Program-made: the position numbers and the translations under genes | From: Mesorhizobium sp. M1B.F.Ca.ET.045.04.1.1 | Lineage (GTDB): Bacteria > Pseudomonadota > Alphaproteobacteria > Rhizobiales > Rhizobiaceae | Direction: 5' to 3' | Length of the DNA: 64,000 nt | NCBI RefSeq assembly: GCF_003952465.1 | Contig: NZ_CP034448.1 | Location: 6,301,001-6,365,000, forward strand | Shown: piece after piece, positions 17,181-26,050 of the stretch | Position numbering within the stretch: position 1 is the stretch's first letter | How the letters are laid out: every line of letters starts with the position of its first letter | The notes under the pieces: generated by a model | Seen by the model: the letters and a program-made list of their open reading frames with translations, nothing else | What the model was told of the DNA's origin: nothing | Databases searched by the model: none

Positions 17181-18582
17181 GGTGGACGAGCTAGCAGCAG
17201 ATGCAGACGGCAAACAGGCCATCCTCGGGTCATTGGCGGCGCTCCACCCCTGGACGAGACCCTTTCAGTCCCGACCGGTCCGCGACTACGCGTTTCGCCT
17301 CTTCGAGACGCCTGCTCCGGGTCCCGTGCCAGAAATCCGACTTCGGGCCTTCACCAAACTGCTCGCCTTCATGAGGAAGGCGGCGAGACGAAACGGACTA
17401 TCGATCGACGCCGCCGCAGAAATCTGCAGGGATTTCGAGAAGCGCCGCGTCTTGCAGACAGGCCCGCATTTGTTCCTCCTTATGGAGCCTGAAGCTTACT
17501 ACACGCATCTTTTCAGCCTCCTCGGCCTCTCGGCCCATGGCTGTTCGACCTACGTCTCCTATGCCGTTTCGACGGTGAGCCTCGTTGAAAAACCGCGCAA
17601 GGGGCCAGGCTGGCTGACCGTCGACGGGAAGCCGATCAACGTTTTCGGCCTCAGCCGAAGCCGGATGATCGGATACAGCCTTTTAGCCGGGCTAGGACCC
17701 TACCGGTTCGAGATGGTTCCTGCGGAACCACACTCTGATGGAGAGGCGCTCACGCTGCTTCGCCTCCTTCTGCCGAAATCGCAATTTGAGCGGCCAGCAC
17801 ATGCCATTAAGGCAGCCAATCTCAGTCTTTGGCCGAAACTGTTCGGAAGCCGTATCGCCTTCCTCCAAGTCGATGACGAAGATGTCGCCGATCTGGTGGC
17901 AGACCATCTGTCGGACGAGGATTCGTGGCTGCGAACGAGGCTGATCGAAGAACCGAACCTCGCCTCGGACATCCTGACCGAGATCGATAGGCTGGCGACC
18001 AGCCCCTGGAGCGGCTGGCTCGCACGTGGCACCGATTTCTTCTGGCTTTATGAAAACGGCAAGCGCCTGCCGCTAAGGCTGCGGGCGGGGGAACTCGTAC
18101 ACGTGGAAACTGGAATGAAGGTGGCCCGGTTCGCCACGCCGGACATACTTGAGCGCCTTGCAAACCGCAACCTGATCCCCAACCTGCTCCTTGTTTTCCT
18201 TGTCTTGTCGATCCTCCCCGGCGTGCGCGCGCTCGGAGGCAGTCATCAGCCAATTTACTATCCGTTGATGCGCTACGTTGTCTGCCGCGCGCTCGATGCG
18301 TCGAACCTGGATCCAGATCTTCGACATGCCCTCGCGACGGACGATTTGCCTGGAGCTTGGGGGCACCGCGTAATTGAATGCGATGACGATCCTCTCGAGC
18401 TATTACGCGCTCATGGCACCCTCGGAACCCGCGATCTCATTGACCGCTTCGGCAATATGCCTTTCACAGAGGCATGTGGAAGTATGAGTAGCTTTGTTTC
18501 GGACACCTCGTGGCAAAAGCTTCAGAGACGATTGCGAGAGGAAGCGGTCACCGCGACAGATGCCGAATGGGCATTTTCGTGA
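17170..18582 (+). CDS. Conserved-looking protein of unknown function, coupled to an MFS exporter
   Basis: A 470-residue protein I do not recognise. It is mostly soluble, with one hydrophobic stretch (NLIPNLLLVFLVLSILPGV, about residues 340-360). Ordered, motif-like segments include GPHLFLLMEPEAYYTHLF, INVFGLSRSRMIGYSLLAG, DVADLVADHLSDEDSWL and GGSHQPIYYPLMRYVVCRAL. Codon use looks like that of normal genes and there are no internal stops. The ATG at 17170 follows AAAGG and overlaps the MFS stop by 11 bases; an ATG at 17152 is also in frame. Coupling to an exporter suggests a biosynthetic or loading enzyme, but that is inference only. Confidence 0.75.
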   Translation: MNREVDELAADADGKQAILGSLAALHPWTRPFQSRPVRDYAFRLFETPAPGPVPEIRLRAFTKLLAFMRKAARRNGLSIDAAAEICRDFEKRRVLQTGPHLFLLMEPEAYYTHLFSLLGLSAHGCSTYVSYAVSTVSLVEKPRKGPGWLTVDGKPINVFGLSRSRMIGYSLLAGLGPYRFEMVPAEPHSDGEALTLLRLLLPKSQFERPAHAIKAANLSLWPKLFGSRIAFLQVDDEDVADLVADHLSDEDSWLRTRLIEEPNLASDILTEIDRLATSPWSGWLARGTDFFWLYENGKRLPLRLRAGELVHVETGMKVARFATPDILERLANRNLIPNLLLVFLVLSILPGVRALGGSHQPIYYPLMRYVVCRALDASNLDPDLRHALATDDLPGAWGHRVIECDDDPLELLRAHGTLGTRDLIDRFGNMPFTEACGSMSSFVSDTSWQKLQRRLREEAVTATDAEWAFS

Positions 18583-18707
18583 GTTAGGTGCCGGAGTGTA
18601 ATCGCATACAGTCCGCTTTCAGGCTTTCAGGGGACCGGCAAAGGTGATCTGCACGGCACAGAGCCGACGGAGCCAAGCGTGTTCGAACCTGTGTCACAAA
18701 CCGGTCG

Positions 18708-19217
18708 TCAAGTATCGAGCGTTCGGGCGACGCCACTTCGCCCGCCATCTCGTCGCTCTTCGTCGCATTCAGAGATGCTCAATTCTTCCCCGATTGCGGC
18801 GATCAAGGCAGACACGCGGGCGCGCACACGCGGGGGCAGTCGAACGAGACGCCCAATCAAGTGCCGACCTTCTGCGCTTGCAATGAAGTCAATGCGCTCA
18901 TCGACCAGCGGGGGTGAAGTCGCACGGTCGTTCTCACCGTTCTCAGGGAGACCTTCGAAGAAGCGGCTGACGGGGACGCTGAGTGACTTGCCGATCTCGT
19001 AGATCATTGAAGCACTCACGCGGTTCCTTGCATTCTCGTATTTTTGGAGTTGTTGAACGCTGACACCTATTGATCGGGCAAGCTGACCCTGGGATACGTC
19101 CGACTGCACGCGAACCGTCGCGATCTGCCTGCCGACATGAAGATCGGCGGGGTGAGGGTCGCGTTCGATCCTGGGCTTTTGTGCTGCCTGGAAAGGGCTA
19201 GAGCGGTTCGGTTTCAA
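18708..19217 (-). CDS. XRE-family helix-turn-helix regulator
   Basis: A 169-residue protein with a Cro/CI-type HTH at about residues 28-85 (HVGRQIATVRVQSDVSQGQL, then ARSIGVSVQQLQKYENARNRVSASMIYEIGKSLSVPVSRFFEG). This layout is common among alphaproteobacterial XRE regulators. The C-terminal half is predicted helical and carries LVRLPPRVRARVSALIAAIG. It lies downstream of capA in the same direction and may be the last gene of that operon or independent. Confidence 0.85.
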   Translation of the reverse strand: MKPNRSSPFQAAQKPRIERDPHPADLHVGRQIATVRVQSDVSQGQLARSIGVSVQQLQKYENARNRVSASMIYEIGKSLSVPVSRFFEGLPENGENDRATSPPLVDERIDFIASAEGRHLIGRLVRLPPRVRARVSALIAAIGEELSISECDEERRDGGRSGVARTLDT

Positions 19218-19295
19218 CAGTGCTTTCGATGCTCCACGAAGTTGTTTCTCGGATAGGGAATCCGTCGCAGGCGGACCTGGTTGTGGATTGAATCG

Positions 19296-20549
19296 TCAGC
19301 GGAGTCTGCCTGTAGGCGGCACAACGATGGTGCCGCAATATCCGGAAATCGAGATTGCGGTGCCAAAGGTGCGAGAGCGCATCGCGAAACCGTCGAGAAT
19401 ATCTCGTGCTACATTTCCGGTCGCGGCGGCTGGAACCAATCTGCCTGATCCGGATCCTGGAGGCTGATCTTCCCCACCAATCACGACAGGCAGAAGGTCT
19501 ATCGTGTGAAGGCTTCCACTTGCATCGTATCGACATGCTGCGACAATGCTTTGCCAAACTTCCGGCGGATCCCACTCGTTCTCGTCGGGATGCACGTGGA
19601 ACAGAAAATTGCCGAGACCATAAAAGATCGGCGAGCCATTGTAGATTTCTACTGCCTGAAGCACTGGAGCGCCGTGGCTGACGAAAAGGTCAGCGCCGGC
19701 GTCAACGCACATCCGGGCAAAGGTATGCACCCAGCGCGGCACGTCCTGCCAACCCGGTTCCCAATGGTGGTGGTGTAGATAAGCAATTACGAAGTCGCCC
19801 TGCGAGACCGCCCGACGGATGGCGGACAAATGGATTTCCGCGCTTTGCGGATCTATTTCGATCAGGCGACCGAAGTCAGCTGCCTGTGAAAATACGGTGC
19901 CGTAGAAATTTATCTCGGTGCGGCCCGCCACTTCCGGCGGATCGTCCGGTTGCGCATAGTTGGTCAGTTCGAAGTGCGAGCTTTGCAAGTGGCCGCCAAG
20001 CTTTGCCAGCCTCCTAAAATGCCCATCGGGCACCCCGATCTTGCGAACTGTGGTCAGCCGATTGACGCCAGGCCGAGCAGGCCGGGAAGCGGTACGGTCG
20101 GCGGCATACATATTGGCCGGGCCAGGGCCTGCATCGACCGCAAGCAAAGAGACCTGCCGATAGCCCAGATGGCGCCGGCCGAGCTTCGCGGCATGTGTCT
20201 CGTCAATCCCGATCCCAGCATGAAGAAAGCCCCGCGCCTCTACTTCCTCCAGCGTGGACTGGATGCCGCAAGGGCCGAGGTCGAATGCGTGGTTATTCGC
20301 CAAGGCAAGCGCGTTGAAGCCGATGTCTTGCAAGGCGTCCAGCATCTCGGGCCTTGAGTAACCGAAGTATTTACCCTTGGTCGGCCAACCGCCGTGTTTT
20401 CCGAGGATCGTGGACTCGAAATTCGTAAAAACGACGTCGCCCCGTTGTAGGAACCGTTCAACCTCGGCGAACCGCTCGGCCCGGACATGACGGATGTCGT
20501 GCGTGATCAAAGATTGGCCGGTCACGACGGCGCAAAAAGGGTCTTTCAT
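19296..20549 (-). CDS. CapA-family metallophosphatase-like protein
   Basis: A 417-residue protein of the CapA/PgsA family (calcineurin-like fold), named for poly-gamma-glutamate synthesis. Metal-site and family motifs are FTNFEST, LALANNHAFDLG, VIAYLHHHHWEPGW, LFVSHGAPVLQ and YGLGNFLFHVHP. There is no signal peptide or membrane anchor, unlike the capsule proteins, so a cytoplasmic role is likely. It sits directly behind an amino-acid ABC importer, which suggests hydrolysis or processing of the imported amino-acid-like compound. The ATG at 20549 is preferred over 20588 because the protein then starts at the first conserved strand. Confidence 0.8.
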   Translation of the reverse strand: MKDPFCAVVTGQSLITHDIRHVRAERFAEVERFLQRGDVVFTNFESTILGKHGGWPTKGKYFGYSRPEMLDALQDIGFNALALANNHAFDLGPCGIQSTLEEVEARGFLHAGIGIDETHAAKLGRRHLGYRQVSLLAVDAGPGPANMYAADRTASRPARPGVNRLTTVRKIGVPDGHFRRLAKLGGHLQSSHFELTNYAQPDDPPEVAGRTEINFYGTVFSQAADFGRLIEIDPQSAEIHLSAIRRAVSQGDFVIAYLHHHHWEPGWQDVPRWVHTFARMCVDAGADLFVSHGAPVLQAVEIYNGSPIFYGLGNFLFHVHPDENEWDPPEVWQSIVAACRYDASGSLHTIDLLPVVIGGEDQPPGSGSGRLVPAAATGNVARDILDGFAMRSRTFGTAISISGYCGTIVVPPTGRLR

Positions 20550-20627
20550 CTCACTCACCCTGTGGGTGTCAACGAGTGGCGCCGGCACGCGTCCAGCGCC
20601 CGGTCGAAGTCGAAGCCGGTTCTTCGG

Positions 20628-21476
20628 CTATTTCGACAAGGCTGGGGCGATATCGGCCTTGAACCACCTCAGGCTCAGCGCCTTGATGGTTCCGTCCTTG
20701 GTTGCAGCCTCGATCGCCGCGTTGAACTTGTTGACCAACTCGGTATCGTCCTTGCGCATACCGGCGCCGACGCCCGGCCCCCAAAGACCACCCTTCAGTT
20801 CCGGACCGAAGAACACTGCACTGGAACCATCAGGGGTCTCGAGGAAGTCGCGCCATGTGAAATAGTCAGCGAGACCGCCGTCGACACGCCCAGCAGCAAG
20901 ATCGAGCTTCAAATTGTCGAGGCTGTCATAGCTGCGAATCGTCACGACATCCCCGAGAAGCTGCTTCACCACAGCCTCAGAGTTCGATGAACGAAGGACA
21001 CCAATGGCTTTGCCGCTTAGCGTCGATCTGACACGCTCAATAGTCGTCTTCTCCTTGTCACCTATGGTCGAGAGATTGACCTGTTCCTTGGTGTCGCCGG
21101 CATCGAGCCCAAGCTCCTTGCGCACTACGAATTGGTTGAAGCCGCTGGCGTAGGGGATCGAGAAGGCGATCTGCTGCTTGCGCTTGTCCGTGATGGCCAT
21201 GCCAGACATGATGACGTCGTACTTGCCGACCAGCAGTGCGGGAATGATCCCGTCCCAATCCTGTGCGACGAAGCTGCATTTGACCTTCATGCGATTGCAC
21301 AGTTCGAGACCGACATCGACATCGAACCCGTAAAGTTTGCCGTTCTCATCGGTCCCGTCCCAGGGCGGCGATGCGCCTTCGGTGGCGATCGATATCGTTC
21401 TCTCGGTCCCGGCCCGGGCTGGGATTGCTGCAATCAAGCCGGCGATGGAAACGGCAACAGCTAGACGAATGCGCAT
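20628..21476 (-). CDS. Amino-acid ABC transporter substrate-binding protein (family 3)
   Basis: A 282-residue periplasmic binding protein. Residues 1-22 form a Sec signal peptide ending in ARA. The family-3 motif GFDVDVGLELCNRMKVKCSF is followed by WDGIIPALLVGKYDVIMSGM. These features match lysine/arginine/ornithine, histidine or opine binders, although the ligand cannot be assigned. The ATG at 21476 places the signal peptide correctly. It is transcribed after two permease genes and before capA. No ATP-binding subunit is present nearby. Confidence 0.9.
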   Translation of the reverse strand: MRIRLAVAVSIAGLIAAIPARAGTERTISIATEGASPPWDGTDENGKLYGFDVDVGLELCNRMKVKCSFVAQDWDGIIPALLVGKYDVIMSGMAITDKRKQQIAFSIPYASGFNQFVVRKELGLDAGDTKEQVNLSTIGDKEKTTIERVRSTLSGKAIGVLRSSNSEAVVKQLLGDVVTIRSYDSLDNLKLDLAAGRVDGGLADYFTWRDFLETPDGSSAVFFGPELKGGLWGPGVGAGMRKDDTELVNKFNAAIEAATKDGTIKALSLRWFKADIAPALSK

Positions 21477-21528
21477 GAGGCACCTCATTTGTTTGGGTCG
21501 GTGGGAAGGCAGCCGCAAAGCTGCGGCG

Positions 21529-22278
21529 TCACGGCACTGGCGTGGTGATCCGGTGTCTAGGCAAGGCCGGTCGGAACCGCGCCTTTCGTCGTTGCTTTGA
21601 ATGGTCGCCAGAGGAAAGTCGACGTTCCAGGAACTGGGTCGCTTTCACAGCGAGTGTCGTGAGCGCCAGATAGATCGCTCCAGCAACAATAAAGACCTCG
21701 TAGGGTGCGAACGTGGACGACACTAGTTGTCGGGCCATGCCGGTTATCTCGAGCAGCGTTACGGTGCTCGCCAGGGACGAGCCCTTGATCATCCCCACCA
21801 CCTCGTTTCCGTAAGCCGGGAGCGATATCCTGAAAGCGATCGGGAAAGTGACAAGGCGGGCGATCTGGATGCGTTTCAGGCCAAGCGCTACGGCAGCCTC
21901 CACGACGCCCTTCGGCACGGACTGGAGGCCCCGGCACAGAATTTCGGTTGTATGCGCTGCACTGTTTAGGGAGAAAGCGAGCAAGGCGCACCAGAACGGA
22001 TCTCGCAGGACCACCCAAAAGACGCTTGCCCTCACTGCCGCGATCTGGCCCAGCCCGTAATAGAGCAGGAAGAGTTGCACGAGCATTGGCGTCCCGCGAA
22101 TGACATAGGTGTAGGCCAGCACTGCGAGAGACAGGCTGGGGCGACCAAACGCGCGGACAAAGGCCAGCGGCACCGACAGCAGAAATCCCGCCGCCAGCGA
22201 TAGGACTGTCAGGGCCAAGGTGAGGCTAATGCCTGACGGGAGAACCATCATCGCGTCCAACATCAGGCTGAAGTTCAT
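21529..22278 (-). CDS. Amino-acid ABC transporter permease (HisM-type)
   Basis: A 249-residue inner-membrane permease of the polar amino-acid uptake family, with about five transmembrane segments. It carries YTYVIRGTPMLVQLFLLYYG near the N-terminus and the EAA loop EAAVALGLKRIQIARLVTFP. It pairs with the following permease to form the heterodimeric channel. The ATG at 22278 starts at the first membrane segment; the longer frame from 22557 overlaps the next gene and is rejected. Confidence 0.9.
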   Translation of the reverse strand: MNFSLMLDAMMVLPSGISLTLALTVLSLAAGFLLSVPLAFVRAFGRPSLSLAVLAYTYVIRGTPMLVQLFLLYYGLGQIAAVRASVFWVVLRDPFWCALLAFSLNSAAHTTEILCRGLQSVPKGVVEAAVALGLKRIQIARLVTFPIAFRISLPAYGNEVVGMIKGSSLASTVTLLEITGMARQLVSSTFAPYEVFIVAGAIYLALTTLAVKATQFLERRLSSGDHSKQRRKARFRPALPRHRITTPVP

Positions 22279-22292
22279 GGGAGCATCCCCCT

Positions 22293-22952
22293 CTATCGAC
22301 CGAGAGCCGGATAGCGCCGCTCCGTCAGGCGGATCGACAGCAGGGTGATCGTCGTCAGAGAGAGATAAAGCGCGGAAGCCGCTAGATAGAAGGTCAACGG
22401 CGCGCGCAGCGATCCGGCGCCCACAAATGCAACACGCATGATGTCGGTCAGGCCGACGATCGAAACCAGCGCGGTATCCTTGAAGAGCGATATCCAAAGA
22501 TTGCCGTAGGCCGGCAATGCCAGCCGAAGCATCTGCGGTCCAATGACAAATGCCCACCGCTGCCAGGCGTTCAACCCAAGCGACTTCGCCGCCTCGGTTT
22601 GTCCCGCTGGAACTGCCGCAATCGCCCCACGGAAGACTTCAGTGGCATAGCCGCTGAAGACAACCGTGAGCGCGATTACCCCAGCGGTAAAGGCATTCAC
22701 TTCCACGTATCGGCCGGCGACCTTGCTGGCAAGGGTGGTTCCCCCGAAGTAGATGAGCAGGATGATGAGGAGTTCTGGAACACCTCGAACGACCGTGGTG
22801 TAAGCCGTCACCGCAGCTTTGAAACGGGAAGCCGGAGAGCTCTTCGACATGGCCAACAAAAGCCCGATTGCCGTCCCGAGGAGCCCGCTAACGAGACCAA
22901 GGCTCACGGTAACGCCGAAGGCGGCAGCAAACTGAGCAGTAAAACCGCCCAT
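22293..22952 (-). CDS. Amino-acid ABC transporter permease (HisQ-type)
   Basis: A 219-residue permease, the partner of the one just downstream. It has family motifs YTTVVRGVPELLIILLIYFG and the EAA loop EAAKSLGLNAWQRWAFVIGP. It is the first gene of a minus-strand run permease-permease-binding protein-capA with spacings of 14-80 bases. The promoter should lie in the 376-bp spacer upstream. Confidence 0.9.
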   Translation of the reverse strand: MGGFTAQFAAAFGVTVSLGLVSGLLGTAIGLLLAMSKSSPASRFKAAVTAYTTVVRGVPELLIILLIYFGGTTLASKVAGRYVEVNAFTAGVIALTVVFSGYATEVFRGAIAAVPAGQTEAAKSLGLNAWQRWAFVIGPQMLRLALPAYGNLWISLFKDTALVSIVGLTDIMRVAFVGAGSLRAPLTFYLAASALYLSLTTITLLSIRLTERRYPALGR

Positions 22953-23328
22953 TGGACTCTTCCATCGATTTTGGATTTCGCGCTTAACGTCGCGTCTTTG
23001 GCGCTATTTCCTTCGGCTTACGTCCCAAAGGTCACGAAATCAATTATAGGCAAACTGCATTTGGTTTGCAGTATTTCCCAACGCTATCGACGTTGCCCGT
23101 TAATTCAATCTATAATTTTCGGAATCTTTGCGATAATGGCCGATTATATAGGACCGAGGCCTTGCGCTGTTGTGTGAAGTCGTTCTCCGACGTTTCGCGA
23201 CATCGTAGCGGAAGAATCCGCAACTGGGTTTTCAAGCCATGCCTTGTCCCCGCGCAACAAGCGCTCAATCGCTTGGGAACTGGCGTCTGCTCTCGAATTA
23301 GCCAGGCTTTAACGAGACTGGTGTTCGG
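22953..23328. other. Intergenic region upstream of the ABC/capA operon
   Basis: No gene is supported. It is relatively AT-rich and contains a perfect 6-bp inverted repeat, GCAAAC at 23050-23055 and GTTTGC at 23064-23069 with an 8-bp spacer. This repeat is a candidate operator for the ABC operon, possibly for the nearby LysR or XRE regulator. Confidence 0.45.
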
Positions 23329-23550
23329 CTATTTTGACTTAGGGGGCTGGCAGAACAAGGTGGCCGGTTCGCAGTCCAGCACTGTTGCGATCCTCTCCGC
23401 CACATTGAGTGAGGGGTTCCTTTGCCCCCGTTCGATGCCACCCATGTAGCTGTACGCAAGGCCAGCCTCGGTTGCCAGAGATTCCAAGGTCATGCCGCGC
23501 TCCTTCCGGACTCTACGAACGTTAGCTCCAAAAATCTCCGCAAGGCGCAT
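23329..23550 (-). CDS. Small XRE-family regulator
   Basis: A 73-residue protein that is essentially one Cro/CI HTH (FGANVRRVRKERGMTLESLA, then AYSYMGGIERGQRNPSLNVAERIATVLDCEP). The size and the SYMGGIERGQRNPS segment resemble controller (C) proteins and other minimal XRE autoregulators. No restriction-modification genes are adjacent. It diverges from a LysR gene and lies 37 bases from the 16-bp perfect palindrome at 23586-23601, its likely operator. Confidence 0.88.
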   Translation of the reverse strand: MRLAEIFGANVRRVRKERGMTLESLATEAGLAYSYMGGIERGQRNPSLNVAERIATVLDCEPATLFCQPPKSK

Positions 23551-23585
23551 GCGCGCATAGCGACAAGCAAACCCTCCCCTTTACC

Positions 23586-23601
23586 AGTCACTATAGTGAC
23601 T
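23586..23601. promoter_or_regulatory. 16-bp perfect palindrome, candidate operator of the small XRE protein
   Basis: AGTCACTATAGTGACT is a perfect palindrome in the spacer between the divergent xre and lysR genes. Its GTCAC/GTGAC arms around TATA fit a dimeric Cro/CI-type site. Confidence 0.6.
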
Positions 23602-23721
23602 ATATGCTGATAGATTCGGAGCTTGCTTGGCGACCTAAGTTTTGGAGCGCTCGAGGTCCGAGCCAATTCTCAACGGGTCCGCCAGGTCAGTTCACCCGGG
23701 CGTTCTCTGGAAGGGCGCGAA

Positions 23722-24681
23722 ATGGAATTGCTGCAGAGCGGCTTGAAGCTTCGACAATTGCAGGTCTTTCGCGCAGTGCTGCGGGCCGGATCAACGAGAC
23801 AAGCAGCCATCGCGCTCGGGATTAGCCAACCTGCGGTGAGTCAACACATCAAACAGCTTGAGGCGCTCCTCGGCATCGCGCTGTTTGAGAGATCCACCAA
23901 CCGCATCCTTCCTTCGCGAGAGGCCTGGGAACTCCTGCGCAATGTCGATCTTGCGCTGACGTCCCTGGATCGTCTGGAAGCGTCGATCTTCGCGATGAAG
24001 AACGAAGAGAGGCAACAAGTCGCAATCGCCGCACCCGCGGTCTTCGGTTTCGTGACCTTGCCGAAGGTCGTCGCGACAATCCATTCGAAGACTGGTGCGA
24101 GTGTCCGGTCAATTTCGGGAAACTATCACCAGGTGGGCGAGCACATCCTGTCTGGCCGAGCCGACCTAGGCATCTCTCGGCTGCCTTTGGATCCTTGCCT
24201 GTTTGAGTGGGCGCCGCTCGGCTCGGCGCGCAACGTATGCATCTTTCATCCAAAGCACCGCTTCTCAAAGCAGGCTTGTGTCGAAGCGAACGACCTGGCA
24301 GGCGAAACGATCGTTGATATTGACCCTGAATTCGCGTCGCACCAAATGAACTTCAACGCCTTGCGCTTCGCTGGTGTCGAGCCGGACATACTGGTGGAAT
24401 ATGACTGCAACGGTTACGAAGTTGGATTCGTTTCGGCCGGTCTTGGCGTATCCATCACCAACGAGATCATTGCACGCGAGTATTCAGCGTTCGAGTTGGA
24501 AGCAAGACCGGTCGACCCATCCGCGCTCTATCACTACGTCGCCATCTGGCAGAGAGGCAGGCCGTTTTCCAGCACCCTTGAGATCTCTCTCGACGCGATC
24601 CGATCGGCCTTCGCGGACTGTCTCTCGGCAAACGATATAGCTCCCGATATGGTTCGGCCTGCACTAGCGATCCGACGCTAA
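23722..24681 (+). CDS. LysR-family transcriptional regulator
   Basis: LTTR of 319 residues with the HTH LQVFRAVLRAGSTRQAAIAL, then GISQPAVSQHIKQLEALLGIALFERSTNRILPS. The effector domain resembles regulators of amino-acid or opine catabolism (NocR/OccR branch), which would fit the adjacent amino-acid ABC operon. The ATG at 23722 gives a standard N-terminus; the longer frame from 23623 would cover part of the regulatory spacer. Its stop overlaps the last codons of the convergent DUF2274 gene. Confidence 0.87.
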   Translation: MELLQSGLKLRQLQVFRAVLRAGSTRQAAIALGISQPAVSQHIKQLEALLGIALFERSTNRILPSREAWELLRNVDLALTSLDRLEASIFAMKNEERQQVAIAAPAVFGFVTLPKVVATIHSKTGASVRSISGNYHQVGEHILSGRADLGISRLPLDPCLFEWAPLGSARNVCIFHPKHRFSKQACVEANDLAGETIVDIDPEFASHQMNFNALRFAGVEPDILVEYDCNGYEVGFVSAGLGVSITNEIIAREYSAFELEARPVDPSALYHYVAIWQRGRPFSSTLEISLDAIRSAFADCLSANDIAPDMVRPALAIRR

Positions 24682-24902
24682 GCCTTTCGCTCATGCCTCG
24701 CTTTTGCAAAGCCGCGATCCGTGGCCATGAAGCGCTCGAGCATCGGCACGATCAGGCGCACGGGATCGGCAGACGGCTGCCCTGCTTCGCGTCCAAGGAG
24801 CTCAGCATATCTGGTAAGGTCGCGATGCAGTGGTGCTGGCAGTTCCACGGTGACTTTGACTGGTTTGTCGTCGGCGATTGGTCCGAGTTTCAGCTTGGCC
24901 AT
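24678..24902 (-). CDS. DUF2274 protein of the trb operon
   Basis: A 74-residue RHH-like small protein (KLKLGPIADDKPVKVTVELP, then APLHRDLTRYAELLGRE). DUF2274 genes commonly follow trbI in trb operons of rhizobial and related ICEs. Here it follows trbI directly and closes the operon. The function is unknown; the PVKVTVELPAPLHRDL segment suggests DNA binding. Confidence 0.85.
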   Translation of the reverse strand: MAKLKLGPIADDKPVKVTVELPAPLHRDLTRYAELLGREAGQPSADPVRLIVPMLERFMATDRGFAKARHERKA

Positions 24903-24904
24903 TT

Positions 24905-26050
24905 TCAACCTCTATAGGGTTCGAGCATAAGATCGCGGGTAACGATCACGCGAACCGGGAATCCGGGCCGAATGGTGAGCGTCGGCGCTATTTCGAGCTG
25001 GCGCTGGACGATCTGCTGGCCGACCTGACTGACGCTATCGGAGGCGCCGCTTCGCAAAGCGCGCACAATGTCGCTCTCCTGGCTCGATGAGCCAGCCTGC
25101 GCCCCAACGCTGAGTATGGTCGAGAGCGCGGCCGCCTTGAAGAGCTCGCTCCAGTGGTAGTCGACGCCGTCCTCCAGGCCGGCATAGCCCTGCCCGTCCG
25201 CGCCAGGTTGCCTCTCTAGAACAATCGAGCGGCCGTTCGGAAAGATGAGCCTGCTCCAAACGAGCAGCACGCGTCGTTGCCCGAAACCAACCCCGCTGTC
25301 GTATTGACCGATGACGCGCGTCCCTTGCGGGATCAAAAGCGCCCGGCCTGTTGGGCTGTCATAGACATTCTCCGTCACCTGCGCGCTGATCTGACCGGGC
25401 AGGTCGGAGCGAATGCCAGTTATCAGCGCCGCTGGGATGACGGCGCCAGCCTGAAGAACATATGGCGATGCCGGAGGCATGACGCGATCGGGCGCCACCG
25501 TCTGTCGGTCGGCCGCCGCGTTCAGGAATGCCAGTTGGCGATCCTGCGCCGTCTGGCCTCCTGCCATGCCGGCTCCGGAGAGGTCCGGCACTGCGCTATT
25601 GCCGGGCCCCTCGGTCGCGGCTGCGGCCACCGCTCCCGTCTGGAAAAAGACACGCGACGTCCGGGCGGCCTCTTCTTCAGCCAGCCGGCGTTGCTCTGCC
25701 TCGTCGACCGTGGGGGGCGCGATGCTTGGCGGCACCACGGGCTGCCCTTTGTTCTGGGCGTCAAGTATCGGCCGCCCGAGATCGCCGGGCAGCGGCGGCC
25801 CAAGGATCGGGCTGGTATAATCGCGCGGCAGATTCGCCAATCCATCGGCGGGCTGGCGATTGGAGGTCGAATAAAGTTCCTCGCTACGCGAGCCAGTATT
25901 GCGGGTCTGAAGCGCGTATATCAGCGCGCCGCCAATGCCGAGCGACGCAACGAAGCCGATGCCAGCGAGCACCTTGCGTGACAGGCGCGTGACACGCGGC
26001 GGCTCGGCGCGAAGCCGCATGGACTGGGCGGCGATTTCGTTCTCGTTCAT
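24905..26050 (-). CDS. trbI: Conjugal transfer protein TrbI (VirB10-like)
   Basis: A 381-residue inner-to-outer membrane bridging subunit of the type IV secretion core. It has a short cytoplasmic N-terminus, one membrane segment at about residues 25-45 (VLAGIGFVASLGIGGALIYA), a Pro/Gln-rich periplasmic linker and the conserved C-terminal domain (IPQGTRVIGQYDSGVGFGQR, then VLLVWSRLIFPNG). The ATG at 26050 overlaps the trbG stop by 4 bases (ATGA), which selects it over 26119. Confidence 0.93.
   Translation of the reverse strand: MNENEIAAQSMRLRAEPPRVTRLSRKVLAGIGFVASLGIGGALIYALQTRNTGSRSEELYSTSNRQPADGLANLPRDYTSPILGPPLPGDLGRPILDAQNKGQPVVPPSIAPPTVDEAEQRRLAEEEAARTSRVFFQTGAVAAAATEGPGNSAVPDLSGAGMAGGQTAQDRQLAFLNAAADRQTVAPDRVMPPASPYVLQAGAVIPAALITGIRSDLPGQISAQVTENVYDSPTGRALLIPQGTRVIGQYDSGVGFGQRRVLLVWSRLIFPNGRSIVLERQPGADGQGYAGLEDGVDYHWSELFKAAALSTILSVGAQAGSSSQESDIVRALRSGASDSVSQVGQQIVQRQLEIAPTLTIRPGFPVRVIVTRDLMLEPYRG

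Noticed and set aside
22050..22557. The long upstream extension of the second permease
   Set aside because: It overlaps the neighbouring permease gene out of frame; the start at 22278 fits the family.
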